Origin: Bradyrhizobium jicamae | GTDB taxonomy: Bacteria > Pseudomonadota > Alphaproteobacteria > Rhizobiales > Xanthobacteraceae | NCBI RefSeq assembly: GCF_018130695.1 | Contig: NZ_JAFCJX010000014.1 | Coordinates: 124,001 to 188,000 of the forward strand | Direction: 5' to 3' | Length of the DNA stretch: 64,000 nucleotides | Shown: positions 24,504 to 32,988 of the stretch, one piece after another | Layout of the letters: the number at the start of each line of letters is the position of its first letter | Position numbering within the stretch: position 1 is the first letter of the stretch | Position numbers and translations under genes: made by a program | The notes under the pieces: generated by a model | What the model was told of the DNA's origin: nothing | Databases searched by the model: none | The model's input: the letters and a program-made list of their open reading frames with translations, nothing else

Positions 24504-25124
24504 TCAGGCGACGCCGCTCTCGATGGCGAGCCGCACCAGCTCGGCCGAGGTACGTACGCCGAGCTTCTGGCGCATGATCGATGAGGTGTTGGCGACCGTC
24601 TTGTAGGACGAGTGCACCAGCCAGGCGATCTCGGACAGGCTCTTGCCGGAGGAGAGCAGGCGCAGGATCTCCATCTCGCGCGAGGTCAGCTTCGACAGCG
24701 GATTCTGTGCAAAGGTCGGCCGCGCGAACGCGACGCTGCGCGCGATCGCCGGCGGCAGATAGACACCGCCCTTGCCGACTTCGCGGACCGCCTCGACGAG
24801 ATCGTTGGGATCGCCGGCCTTGCTGACATAGCCCTTGGCCCCGATGTCGATCGCGCGCGCGGCAAACGCGGGATCGTCGTTCATGCTGAACATGATGATG
24901 CGTGCGTCGCTGTCGCGCGCGAGAATCCGCCGCGCCAGTTCGAAGCCGGAGACGGTCGGCAGGTTGATGTCGATGACGCAGATGTCGGGCTTCTCGGCGG
25001 CGAAGGCGCGCTCGCCGCTCTCGGCGTCGGCCGCTTCCAGAATCTCGATTGCCGCCTCGTCGGCGAACACGGTGCGGCAGCCCGATGCTACGATGGGATG
25101 ATCATCAACGATCAGAATGCGCAT
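24504..25124 (-). CDS. LuxR/NarL-family response regulator (FlhR/MoxX-like)
   Basis: A 206-residue regulator from the Met at 25124. The receiver has the acidic pair D7-D8, phospho-acceptor D52 in CVIDINLP, Thr/Ser in IMFSM and Lys in YVSKAG. The C-terminal LuxR helix-turn-helix (LTSREMEILRLLSSGKSLSEIAW) follows a short linker. It is divergent from the histidine kinase at 25314, its likely partner. Position next to S-formylglutathione hydrolase and the TonB receptor suggests it controls methanol/formaldehyde genes, as FlhSR and MoxYX do in Paracoccus. That link is inference from context and architecture. Confidence 0.88.
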   Translation of the reverse strand: MRILIVDDHPIVASGCRTVFADEAAIEILEAADAESGERAFAAEKPDICVIDINLPTVSGFELARRILARDSDARIIMFSMNDDPAFAARAIDIGAKGYVSKAGDPNDLVEAVREVGKGGVYLPPAIARSVAFARPTFAQNPLSKLTSREMEILRLLSSGKSLSEIAWLVHSSYKTVANTSSIMRQKLGVRTSAELVRLAIESGVA

Positions 25125-25284
25125 GGTTGTCCCAACTTCAGCCGTCCGTCCCATCGAATTTTTACTGCACGAGGCGGCGTCATGACCGCCGCGCGCCTTG
25201 TGCACCTCATGCGAGATTGCTGTACGTTGCGATTAGATAGCCGCGCAAATTTGGCTGTCAACGATCCTCTGGTAGGAGGAGATC

Positions 25285-25407
25285 ATGACGCAGCGCGGTC
25301 GGGGACACGCACAATGTGGCAGAAACTATCCTTGCGGGCACGGATCAACCTGCTGCTCGCGCTGGTGTTGGCGCTCGGACTTGCCATCAATATCGCTCGC
25401 CTCGTGA
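25285..25407 (+). other. Possible leader peptide overlapping the kinase start (40 codons)
   Basis: A strong ribosome site GTAGGAGGA lies 7 bases before an ATG at 25285 that opens a 40-codon frame, out of frame with the kinase and running past its start at 25314 to a TGA at 25405. The peptide holds five cysteines (QCGRNYPCGHGSTCCSRWCW). It could tune kinase translation by coupling, or could simply be a fortuitous frame next to an unrecognised kinase start. Confidence 0.3.
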
Positions 25408-26678
25408 TCGAGGCCGGACCGCGCGTCCAGGCCGAAGACCAGAGCGTGATCCGCCTGGCGCGCGAGTTCATCGAGACGATCGTGGCCGGACTCAACGACG
25501 CGCCGGACCCGGAGGCGCGGCTCGACCGGGTGGTGCAGGACCTGAGCCGGCTGCGTCACGTCAGCATCACGCGGCAGGATGACGCGTCGGCAAAACTGCC
25601 GGAGCGCCGCAGCGAGACCACGGACGAGCGCGCCGCGCCGGCCTGGTTCGTCGCGATGGTGCATCCCGAGCAGACCTCGGTCCGGGTGCCGATCACGGTC
25701 CGCGGCCAACCGCAGTCGCTGCTGATCACCTCCCATCCCGACGACGAGATGGCGGAAATCTGGGACGGCATCGTCACCCAGCTCGAGGTCGGCACCGCGA
25801 TCGCGGTTGCCCTGTTCCTGGTCACGATGCTGGTGATCGGCCGGGCGCTGTCGCCGCTCGAAGCGCTGTCGCAGGCGATGACCAATATCGAGGCGGGACT
25901 TTATGACGCGCGGGTCGAGCCGGGCGGGGCGCCCGAGCTCGCCGCGATCTGTTCCAAACTGAACCATCTGGCGGCGACGCTGGGCGCGGCGGTCGATGAC
26001 AAACGGCAGCTCGCCGAGCGCACCGTCTCGCTGCAGGATTCCGAGCGCAAGGAGATCGCGCGCGAGCTGCATGACGAGTTCGGGCCGTATTTGTTCGCAT
26101 TGCGCGCACACGCCGGCGCGTTGATGCGGCTATCCGAGACTGGCGTCCCCGATCCCGGCGCCTTGCGCAAGCATGGCGGCGCCATCCTGGAGCAGGTCAA
26201 CGCGCTGCAGCAGTTCAACCGCCGAATCCTCGAGCGGTTGCGCCCGGTGGGTCTCGCGGAGCTGGGCTTGCGCGAAGCGCTCGGCGCCCTTTTGCGGTTA
26301 TGGGGCGAATCGCATCCTGACGTCAGCATCGAGACCAGCATTTCGAATGCGCTCGGCCCCACCGGGGAGACCGCTGACCTCACGATCTACCGGATCGTGC
26401 AGGAGGCGCTCACCAATGTGTTCCGTCATGCCGGTGCGACCTCCGTCGACATCACGATCGAGCCGGGCGAGCCGCCGACGGGCCTGCGCGGCGGCCGTGG
26501 CTGCGCGCTGGTGCGGATCAGCGACAACGGCCGCGGCCTGCAGCCCGACCACAGGCTTGGCCTCGGGTTGACCGGCATGCGCGAGCGCATTCTCGCGCTC
26601 GGCGGCACGCTCCGCATCGCCTCAGGTGACGATGGTGTGACGGTCGAAGCGCGCGTTCCGACCGCGGCGCGCGCGTAG
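25314..26678 (+). CDS. Sensor histidine kinase, HisKA_3 type with HAMP domain
   Basis: A 454-residue inner-membrane kinase. Transmembrane helix 1 is at about residues 12-32 and helix 2 at 160-180, flanking a 125-residue periplasmic sensor. A HAMP segment (SPLEALSQAMTNIEAGLYDARV) follows, then the dimerisation helix with phospho-His in RELHDEFGP and an HATPase with N-box EALTNVFRHA and G-box SDNGRGL. This is the NarX/FlhS architecture that pairs with LuxR-type regulators such as the divergent 24504-25124. The start at 25314 has a poor ribosome site, and a better one (GTAGGAGGA before 25285) opens a different frame, so the first residues are uncertain. Confidence 0.87.
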   Translation: MWQKLSLRARINLLLALVLALGLAINIARLVIEAGPRVQAEDQSVIRLAREFIETIVAGLNDAPDPEARLDRVVQDLSRLRHVSITRQDDASAKLPERRSETTDERAAPAWFVAMVHPEQTSVRVPITVRGQPQSLLITSHPDDEMAEIWDGIVTQLEVGTAIAVALFLVTMLVIGRALSPLEALSQAMTNIEAGLYDARVEPGGAPELAAICSKLNHLAATLGAAVDDKRQLAERTVSLQDSERKEIARELHDEFGPYLFALRAHAGALMRLSETGVPDPGALRKHGGAILEQVNALQQFNRRILERLRPVGLAELGLREALGALLRLWGESHPDVSIETSISNALGPTGETADLTIYRIVQEALTNVFRHAGATSVDITIEPGEPPTGLRGGRGCALVRISDNGRGLQPDHRLGLGLTGMRERILALGGTLRIASGDDGVTVEARVPTAARA

Positions 26679-26691
26679 TGCACAAGAATCA

Positions 26692-26721
26692 GTCGGGATT
26701 TTTTCCCGACCGATTCGGGAA
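26692..26721. promoter_or_regulatory. Double inverted repeat upstream of the TonB receptor
   Basis: GTCGGGA (26692-26698) pairs with TCCCGAC (26704-26710), and the overlapping TTCCCGA (26703-26709) and TCGGGAA (26715-26721) form a perfect 7-base palindrome around CCGAT. The second palindrome resembles TTTCCCGGTCCCGATCGGGA before xoxF (31010), and the first resembles GGTCGGATTTCCCGACC before pqqA. There is no T-tract, so it is more likely an operator than a terminator. Confidence 0.5.
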
Positions 26722-26796
26722 CTGTTGTGGCTAGCGCACGGCGTCGTTTGTTTCCTACTATTCACCAACCGGTGATCGAACGGCCGGAATGCTTGG

Positions 26797-29289
26797 GTGG
26801 GACAGATGGGCGCGCGTGGGGTGGTGGTCGCAACGATTGCGACAACCGTTTTGATGGGGCAGGACACGGCATTCGCTCAGAGCGGATCGGGCGAGGCCGT
26901 GACCTTGCCGCCGGTCGAGGTCGTGGCCCCAACACCGTTGGCTCCGCGGAGCGTCAGGCCCGCAAAGCGGGCGGCGGCGACCGGCGCGCGGTCCGCCCGG
27001 CGGGCGCGCGGGCCGGTCGAATCGGAAGCTCCCGGCGCAGGGGCCGTTGTCGCCGACCCGAGCTTGCTGGCGCGCGACAAGGTTCCCTCCAGCACGTCGG
27101 TCATGACGGCTGACGATTTCAGCCGCAACTATTCGACCAACTTCCTCGACTCGGTCGTCCGGAAGATGCCCGGCGTCACGCTCACCGACCAGACCGGCAA
27201 CCCATTCCAGCGCACGCTCGATTACCGCGGGTTCGTCGCCTCGCCGGTCCAGGGAATACCGCAGGGTATCGCGGTCTATCAGAATGGTGTGCGCATCAAC
27301 GAATCCTGGGGTGACGTGGTCAATTGGGATTTCATCCCGGAGAAAGCCATCGACCGGGTGACGTTGTACCCGAGCAGTCCGATCTTCGGCCTCAACGCCA
27401 TCGGCGGCGCACTCAGCATCCAGATGAAGAACGGCTTCACGTATCAGGGCGTCGAGGCCGAGGCGTTCGGCGGCTCCTATGGCCGCGTCCAGGGCAGCGT
27501 GCAGGCCGGCGGCCAGAAGGACAATGTCTCGGCCTATGCGGCGTTCGAATCGGCCTACGACCGGGGATGGCGCGACTACGCCAATTCCTCACACATCAAT
27601 CGCATGTATGTGGACATCGGAACGCGCAACGATCAGACCGAATTCCACATCAATTTCACCGGGGCCACCAATGTTCTCGGCAATGTCGCGGCCACGCCGA
27701 TCGAGATGCTGAATCAGCGCTGGTCGAGCGTCTATACCTGGCCGCAGGCGACGTCTCTGCAGCTTGCGTTCATCAACGCGACGCTGAGCCACAGTTTTTC
27801 CGACACCTGGTCGTTCCAGGGCAATGCCTATTTCCGCGGCTTCACGCAAACCCATACTGACGGCAACGGCACCGACGTCTATGCCTGCAACGGCGGCGTG
27901 AACCTGTGTATCGGCAATGATCTTCCGCTCAGTGGTCCGGCGGCGGGTCCGCCGACCCCGAACACGTTGGGGGATGCCATCCTCGGGGAGCTCGATCGCA
28001 ACAGGGTCGACACCAAGACGATCGGCGGCACGGGTCAGTTCACCAACACCGATCAGTTGTTCGGCCACAACAACCATGTCGTCTTTGGCGCCAGCGTCGA
28101 CCATGGGTCCACCAAGTTTACGGCGACCAGCGAGCTCGGAACGATCAGTGACGACCTGTTCGTGACCGGCACCGGCGTCTTCATCAATCAGCCGGACTCG
28201 GGCCTCAGCGCGGTCGACCTGCGCGCGAAAAATACCTACACCGGCGTCTACGCCACCGACACATTCGACGTGACCGACCGCTTCTCGGTGACGGCCGGCG
28301 GGCGGTTCAATTTCGCCCAGATCACCCTGCAGGACCAGACCGGGACGGCCCCGCTGCTCAACAGCAGCCATACCTTTCAGCGGTTCAATCCGGTGCTCGG
28401 CGGCACCCTGAAGCTCACGCCCGGTGTCACGGCCTATGCCGGCTTCTCGGAGGCCAACCGTGCCCCGACGCCGCTCGAGCTCGGATGCTCGGACCCCAAT
28501 CATCCCTGCATCATCGACAGCTTCCTGGTGGCCGACCCGCCGCTCAAGCAGGTGGTGTCGCACACTATCGAAGCCGGTCTGCGCGGCACCTTCGGTCGGG
28601 ACGTCAAGAGCGGCCTGCTGACCTGGGGCCTGGGTGTCTTCCGGACCCTCTCCGATGACGACATCATCCATGTCGTCAGTCCGATCGGCGTGAACAATTT
28701 CGGTTATTTCCAGAATGCCGGCCAGACGCTGCGGCAAGGCATCGAGGCCAAGCTCGAATATCGCAGGGATCGCTGGAACGCCTACGCCAATTACACCTTC
28801 ATCGATGCGACCTACCGGAGCTACGAGACGCTGTCCTCGCCGAACAATCCGAATGCCCAGGTTGACCCGGTCAGCGGGACTGAGTTCATCAACGTCAAGC
28901 CGGGCGATCACATCCCGGGCATCCCCGCGCATCGCTTCAAGGCGGGCGTCGAGTACAACGTCACCGATGCCTGGAAGATCGGCGGCGACCTCAATTTCGT
29001 CGGCAGCCAGTGGCTTGTTCACGACGACACCAACCAGAGTCCGAAGGTGCCGGCTTACACCGTCGTGAACCTGCACACCTCCTACAAGGTCACCCAGAAC
29101 ATCGAGTTGTTCGGCCTGATCAACAACGTATTCAACCAGCGCTACTATCTCGGCGGCACCTTCTACGAGACCGGCGGCTTCGCCAGTGCCGGAAATGCCC
29201 CCAACCTGATGGCGCAGTTGAGCGATCCCCGGACCTTTGTCCCCGGCGCACCGCTCGCCGCCTATGCCGGCATCAGGGCGAAGTTCTAG
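26797..29289 (+). CDS. TonB-dependent outer-membrane receptor (candidate lanthanide-chelate importer, LutH-like)
   Basis: An 830-residue receptor from a GTG at 26797, or an ATG at 26806. A signal peptide ends near AFAQSG and a TonB-box-like VEVVAP lies at about residue 43. A plug domain covers about 100-240 (MTADDFSRNYSTNFLDSVVRKM, AIGGALSIQMKNG), followed by a 22-stranded barrel that ends in Phe (GIRAKF). The C-terminal third has the usual NLHTSYKVTQNIELFGLINNVFNQRYY. Ligand specificity is not readable. The location among lanM, xoxF and lut-like genes and a shared upstream motif make a lanthanide chelate the best guess (as for LutH of Methylorubrum); iron siderophores remain possible. Confidence 0.88.
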   Translation: MGQMGARGVVVATIATTVLMGQDTAFAQSGSGEAVTLPPVEVVAPTPLAPRSVRPAKRAAATGARSARRARGPVESEAPGAGAVVADPSLLARDKVPSSTSVMTADDFSRNYSTNFLDSVVRKMPGVTLTDQTGNPFQRTLDYRGFVASPVQGIPQGIAVYQNGVRINESWGDVVNWDFIPEKAIDRVTLYPSSPIFGLNAIGGALSIQMKNGFTYQGVEAEAFGGSYGRVQGSVQAGGQKDNVSAYAAFESAYDRGWRDYANSSHINRMYVDIGTRNDQTEFHINFTGATNVLGNVAATPIEMLNQRWSSVYTWPQATSLQLAFINATLSHSFSDTWSFQGNAYFRGFTQTHTDGNGTDVYACNGGVNLCIGNDLPLSGPAAGPPTPNTLGDAILGELDRNRVDTKTIGGTGQFTNTDQLFGHNNHVVFGASVDHGSTKFTATSELGTISDDLFVTGTGVFINQPDSGLSAVDLRAKNTYTGVYATDTFDVTDRFSVTAGGRFNFAQITLQDQTGTAPLLNSSHTFQRFNPVLGGTLKLTPGVTAYAGFSEANRAPTPLELGCSDPNHPCIIDSFLVADPPLKQVVSHTIEAGLRGTFGRDVKSGLLTWGLGVFRTLSDDDIIHVVSPIGVNNFGYFQNAGQTLRQGIEAKLEYRRDRWNAYANYTFIDATYRSYETLSSPNNPNAQVDPVSGTEFINVKPGDHIPGIPAHRFKAGVEYNVTDAWKIGGDLNFVGSQWLVHDDTNQSPKVPAYTVVNLHTSYKVTQNIELFGLINNVFNQRYYLGGTFYETGGFASAGNAPNLMAQLSDPRTFVPGAPLAAYAGIRAKF

Positions 29290-29291
29290 AG

Positions 29292-29669
29292 TCAGCCCAA
29301 GCGCCGCGCGATCAGCCACAGCAGTCCCGCGACGCCAAAAATCCAGAGCGCGATAATCGCAACCATCCCGGCGCGGCTGATCGGGCGCCGTCCGGCTGCG
29401 CTGGCCTTGGCGCGGGATTCGGCCATCACGTCGTCGGGAACGAGCCGCACGACGAGCCAGATGCCGAGGGGAACGAGGATCAGATCATCGATGTAGCCGA
29501 CGACAGGGATGAAATCCGGGATCAGGTCGATCGGCGACAGCGCGTAGGCTGCGACCGCAACCGCCAGCGCCTTGGCGTACCAGGGCACGCGCGGATCGCG
29601 GGCCGCGAGATAGATCGCGTGGCTGTCCCGCTTGAGATCGCGCGCCCAGGCTTTGATGCTGGAGAACAT
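29292..29669 (-). CDS. YkvA-like DUF1232 membrane protein
   Basis: A 125-residue product from the Met at 29669. The DUF1232 motif AVAAYALSPIDLIPDFIPVVGYIDDL forms a membrane hairpin at about residues 35-70, and a further transmembrane helix lies near the C-terminus (AIIALWIFGVAGLLWLIA). Function of the family is unknown. The 4-base gap to the convergent TonB receptor stop and the 42-base gap to the AraC gene suggest transcription with the latter. Likely unrelated to metal uptake. Confidence 0.8.
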   Translation of the reverse strand: MFSSIKAWARDLKRDSHAIYLAARDPRVPWYAKALAVAVAAYALSPIDLIPDFIPVVGYIDDLILVPLGIWLVVRLVPDDVMAESRAKASAAGRRPISRAGMVAIIALWIFGVAGLLWLIARRLG

Positions 29670-29710
29670 GGTGCTGGAAAGCCTCGCGCGATCCCGCGAG
29701 GCGAGGGGCG

Positions 29711-30685
29711 TCATTCGAGGACGACGTCCGCCGGCATGTTGGTGAAGTGGCCCTTATGCACGGCCGACGGCGCAATGCCGAAATACTTGCGGAATACGCG
29801 GCTGAAATGCGAGGAGCTGGAGAAGCCCCAGGAGAACGCGACGTCGGTGATGGTCTTGCCGGTCTGACTTTCCAGCTCCTGACGGCAGTGCTGCAGCCGG
29901 GCGCGCCAGATGTAGTCGCTGACCGTCATGCCGCGGTCGCTGAACAGCATGTGCAGATAGCGCTTGGAGCAGCCTAGCGCCGCCGAGATCCCGTCGATGC
30001 AGAGATCGGGATCGCGCAAGTGCTCGCGGATGAAGCCTTGCGCGCGGACGTATGTCGCCTCGGCGCTGCCGCGGTCGAACATCGCGCCGGTCTCGCGCAG
30101 CGGCAGCAGCAGCAGATCGATCAGCGAATCGGCGACGCCGACCGCATTGTGCGGCGACAGTTTCGTCGCCTCGCCGAACGCGGCATGCACGAAGTCGTGG
30201 GCGATGCGGCCGGTGCCGTTGAGGGCCGACAATTTGCACGGCGCCATCTTGGCGAGCTGGAAGCCGCGCTCCTTGAGCAGGTCCTTCGGCACGATGACGA
30301 CTTCATGACGCGTGAAGGCCGGGCTGGTGATGGTGTGCGGACGCGACACGTCATAGGCCAGGCAATCGCCGGGCAGGATGTCGAAGTGACGGCCTTCCTG
30401 CTCGAAATGAGTAACGCCGTGGGTCTGGAACACGATCTTGATGTAGGGATGCTCGCTCAGCTTGATGCGCGAGATCGTGTGCGCGATGCGATGCTGGCTT
30501 ACTTCAATCTGGCACAGCTTGAGTCGCGACACGGTCGTGTAATTGACACGCGCCTCGAGCGACGAGCCTTCCAGCGGATCGATCTCGAACTGGCCGCACA
30601 GATCCGTCAACGCATCGGACCAGCGTTGAATCTGCCGCTTCGGCGTCAATCCGGACGTGCTGAGCGAATGGACTGTATCCGTCAT
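29711..30685 (-). CDS. AraC-family transcriptional regulator divergent from xoxF
   Basis: About 324 residues (Met at 30685; a Met four codons earlier also fits). The N-terminal 190 residues form an AraC-binding-like cupin domain (FQTHGVTHFEQEGRHFDILPGDC), and the C-terminal 100 residues the double helix-turn-helix with DGISAALGCSKRYLHMLFSD and the signature TITDVAFSWGFSSSSHFSRVFRKYFG. It is divergent from xoxF over 422 bases, so it is a prime candidate for controlling xoxF and itself. Family members are activators that sense a small molecule. Whether it responds to an alcohol, formaldehyde or a lanthanide signal cannot be told. Confidence 0.87.
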   Translation of the reverse strand: MTDTVHSLSTSGLTPKRQIQRWSDALTDLCGQFEIDPLEGSSLEARVNYTTVSRLKLCQIEVSQHRIAHTISRIKLSEHPYIKIVFQTHGVTHFEQEGRHFDILPGDCLAYDVSRPHTITSPAFTRHEVVIVPKDLLKERGFQLAKMAPCKLSALNGTGRIAHDFVHAAFGEATKLSPHNAVGVADSLIDLLLLPLRETGAMFDRGSAEATYVRAQGFIREHLRDPDLCIDGISAALGCSKRYLHMLFSDRGMTVSDYIWRARLQHCRQELESQTGKTITDVAFSWGFSSSSHFSRVFRKYFGIAPSAVHKGHFTNMPADVVLE

Positions 30686-31107
30686 CTTTCCAGCCACCGA
30701 TTCGATCCCACCGATTCGAGCCCCTAAGCGTCACTTGCCTATCGCGAAGTCCAGGACCGGGATGATGCGGCTTTTCCTCGACTTCTCGCGGATGGTCGAG
30801 GGCGAAGCGGCGTTCCTCCTGGCAGGCTTTTGGCAATCCTCCGACTTACTTTCAGCGCCGTCAAGGACAACCTTGGAGGACACAACGGCCCCGGCCCGGA
30901 TGTCGCGGTCTGCTGATGCTCTGCAGCATGACGATGGACGTGGGGCGGACGAGGAAAAAAGTTTGCTTTGGTTCGCTTTTGAGCAAACGCCTCTTCCCTT
31001 CTAGGCAAGTTTCCCGGTCCCGATCGGGATACGACTTGGGAACCAAAATGGAAAAGTGGGCCGTTTTGACGGAAACCCTGAGCTCTTGAAACTGGGAGGA
31101 ATCCACG
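30686..31107. promoter_or_regulatory. Divergent control region between the AraC-type gene and xoxF
   Basis: No credible gene is present. It holds an inverted repeat GTTTGCT (30961-30967) / AGCAAAC (30982-30988), a palindrome block at 31011-31042, and a strong GGGAGGA ribosome site at 31094-31100 before the xoxF ATG. The stretch from 30955 is AT-rich relative to the flanks, fitting a promoter. The long leader leaves room for regulator binding or RNA control. Confidence 0.6.
31011..31042. promoter_or_regulatory. Palindromic element upstream of xoxF
   Basis: TCCCGATCGGGA (31018-31029) is a perfect 12-base palindrome nested in a wider TTCCC (31011-31015) / GGGAA (31038-31042) pair. It resembles the element TTTCCCGACCGATTCGGGAA before the TonB receptor. 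It lies 66 bases before the xoxF start, in the usual operator or promoter range. Confidence 0.5.
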
Positions 31108-32910
31108 ATGCGCAAGGTTCTATTCGCGACTGGTCTTGGGGCTATCGCGGCGTTTGCCGCCGGAGCTGCCAATGCCAATGACGAACTCAACAAGATGGCG
31201 GGCAATCCAAAGGACTGGGTGATGCCCGCCGGCGATTATGCCAATACGCGCTATTCGAAGCTGAATCAGATCAACGCCTCGAACGTCGGAAAGTTGCAGG
31301 TCGCCTGGACGTTTTCGACCGGCGTGCTGCGCGGCCACGAGGGTGGCCCGCTGATCATCGGCAACGTCATGTACGTCCATACCCCGTTCCCGAACAAGGT
31401 CTATGCTCTTGACCTTTCCCAGGAGAACAAGATCATCTGGAAGTACGAGCCGAAGCAGGATCCGAACGTGATCCCGGTGATGTGCTGCGACACGGTGAAT
31501 CGCGGCGTCGCCTATGGTGACGGCAAGATCTTCCTGCACCAGGCCGACACCACGCTGGTCGCGCTCGATGCCAAGACCGGTCAGGTCGTGTGGTCGGTGA
31601 AGAACGGCGATCCCAGCAAGGGTTCGACCGGCACCTCCGCACCGCTCGTGGTCAAGGACAAGGTGCTGATCGGTATCTCCGGCGGCGAGTTCGGCGTGCA
31701 GGCGCACGTGACTGCCTACGATATCAAGACCGGCAAGCAGGTCTGGCGCGGCTTCTCCACCGGTCCGGATGACCAGCTTCTGGTCGACGACAAGACCACC
31801 GAGCTCGGCAAGCCGATCGGCAAGGACTCCAGCCTGAAGACCTGGCAGGGCGATCAGTGGAAGATCGGCGGCGGCGCGACCTGGGGCTGGATCTCCTACG
31901 ATCCGGAACTGAACCTGGTCTATTACGGGTCGGGCAACCCCTCGACCTGGAATCCGAAGCAGCGTCCCGGCGACAACAAATGGTCGATGACGATCTGGGC
32001 ACGTAACCCGGACACCGGCGTCGCCAAGTGGGTCTATCAGATGACGCCCCATGACGAATGGGACTATGACGGCGTCAACGAGATGATCCTGTCCGATCAG
32101 ACGATCAACGGCGCCCCGCGCAAGCTGCTGACGCATTTCGATCGTAACGGCCTCGGCTATACGCTCGATCGCGCCACCGGCGAATTGCTGGTCGCCGAGA
32201 AGTATGATCCGAAGGTCAACTGGACAAGCGGCGTCGACATGAACAAGAGCTCGCCGACCTATGGTCGTCCGAAGGTTCTGGACGCAGCGTCGACCGACAA
32301 GGCCGGCGAAGACGTCAACGTCAAGGGCATCTGCCCGGCCGCGCTCGGCAGCAAGGACCAGCAGCCGGCGGCCTACTCGCCGGATACGCAGCTGTTCTAC
32401 GTTCCGACCAACCACGTCTGCATGGACTACGAACCGTTCAAGGTGAGCTACACGGCAGGTCAGCCCTATGTCGGCGCGACGCTGTCGATGTATCCGCCGG
32501 CGGGCGAGACCCACATGGGTAACTTCATCGCCTGGGACGGCAAGACCGGCAAGATCGTCTGGTCGAACAAGGAGCAGTTCTCGGTCTGGTCGGGTGCACT
32601 CGCGACCGCCGGTGGCGTGGTGTTCTACGGCACGCTCGAAGGCTACCTGAAGGCTGTCGATGCCAAGACGGGCAAGGAGCTCTACAAGTTCAGGACTCCG
32701 TCCGGCATCATCGGCAACGTCAACACCTATGAGCAGGGCGGCAAGCAGTACGTCGCCGTCCTCTCCGGCGTTGGCGGCTGGGCGGGCATCGGTCTGGCGG
32801 CCGGCCTGACCGACCCGACTGCCGGCCTCGGCGCCGTCGGTGGCTATGCCGCGCTGAGCAACTACACCGCGCTCGGTGGAACACTCACCGTGTTCTCGCT
32901 GCCGCAGTGA
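31108..32910 (+). CDS. xoxF: Lanthanide-dependent methanol dehydrogenase XoxF
   Basis: A 600-residue periplasmic quinoprotein that oxidises methanol to formaldehyde (or formate). A signal peptide ends near ANAND. The PQQ disulfide is Cys126-Cys127; metal ligands by comparison with the Methylacidiphilum enzyme are Glu194 (SGGEFG), Asn277 (GSGNPST), the catalytic Asp319 and Asp321 in HDEWDYDG. Asp321 replaces the Ala of calcium MxaF and marks lanthanide dependence. Repeated W-docking motifs (AxDAKTGKxxW) build the propeller. The cytochrome xoxG, formaldehyde and Gfa genes follow in the same direction. There is no mxaI small-subunit gene, as usual for XoxF. A strong GGGAGGA ribosome site suggests high expression. 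Confidence 0.96.
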   Translation: MRKVLFATGLGAIAAFAAGAANANDELNKMAGNPKDWVMPAGDYANTRYSKLNQINASNVGKLQVAWTFSTGVLRGHEGGPLIIGNVMYVHTPFPNKVYALDLSQENKIIWKYEPKQDPNVIPVMCCDTVNRGVAYGDGKIFLHQADTTLVALDAKTGQVVWSVKNGDPSKGSTGTSAPLVVKDKVLIGISGGEFGVQAHVTAYDIKTGKQVWRGFSTGPDDQLLVDDKTTELGKPIGKDSSLKTWQGDQWKIGGGATWGWISYDPELNLVYYGSGNPSTWNPKQRPGDNKWSMTIWARNPDTGVAKWVYQMTPHDEWDYDGVNEMILSDQTINGAPRKLLTHFDRNGLGYTLDRATGELLVAEKYDPKVNWTSGVDMNKSSPTYGRPKVLDAASTDKAGEDVNVKGICPAALGSKDQQPAAYSPDTQLFYVPTNHVCMDYEPFKVSYTAGQPYVGATLSMYPPAGETHMGNFIAWDGKTGKIVWSNKEQFSVWSGALATAGGVVFYGTLEGYLKAVDAKTGKELYKFRTPSGIIGNVNTYEQGGKQYVAVLSGVGGWAGIGLAAGLTDPTAGLGAVGGYAALSNYTALGGTLTVFSLPQ

Positions 32911-32988
32911 GATGACGTGACCTCGTGCCGGCGCGTGGAGTGATCTCCATGCGCCGGTTCGACTTCCACCGAATACGAGGACGAGCTC

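Noticed and set aside
26692..26710. Factor-independent terminator of the kinase gene
   Set aside because: The stem is real, but the loop is a T-run and no T-tract follows it; the overlap with a second palindrome and the similarity to sites before pqqA and xoxF favour a regulatory element.
31108..32910. Calcium methanol dehydrogenase MxaF
   Set aside because: The Asp-x-Asp at 319-321 is the lanthanide pattern, and there is no mxaI gene nearby.
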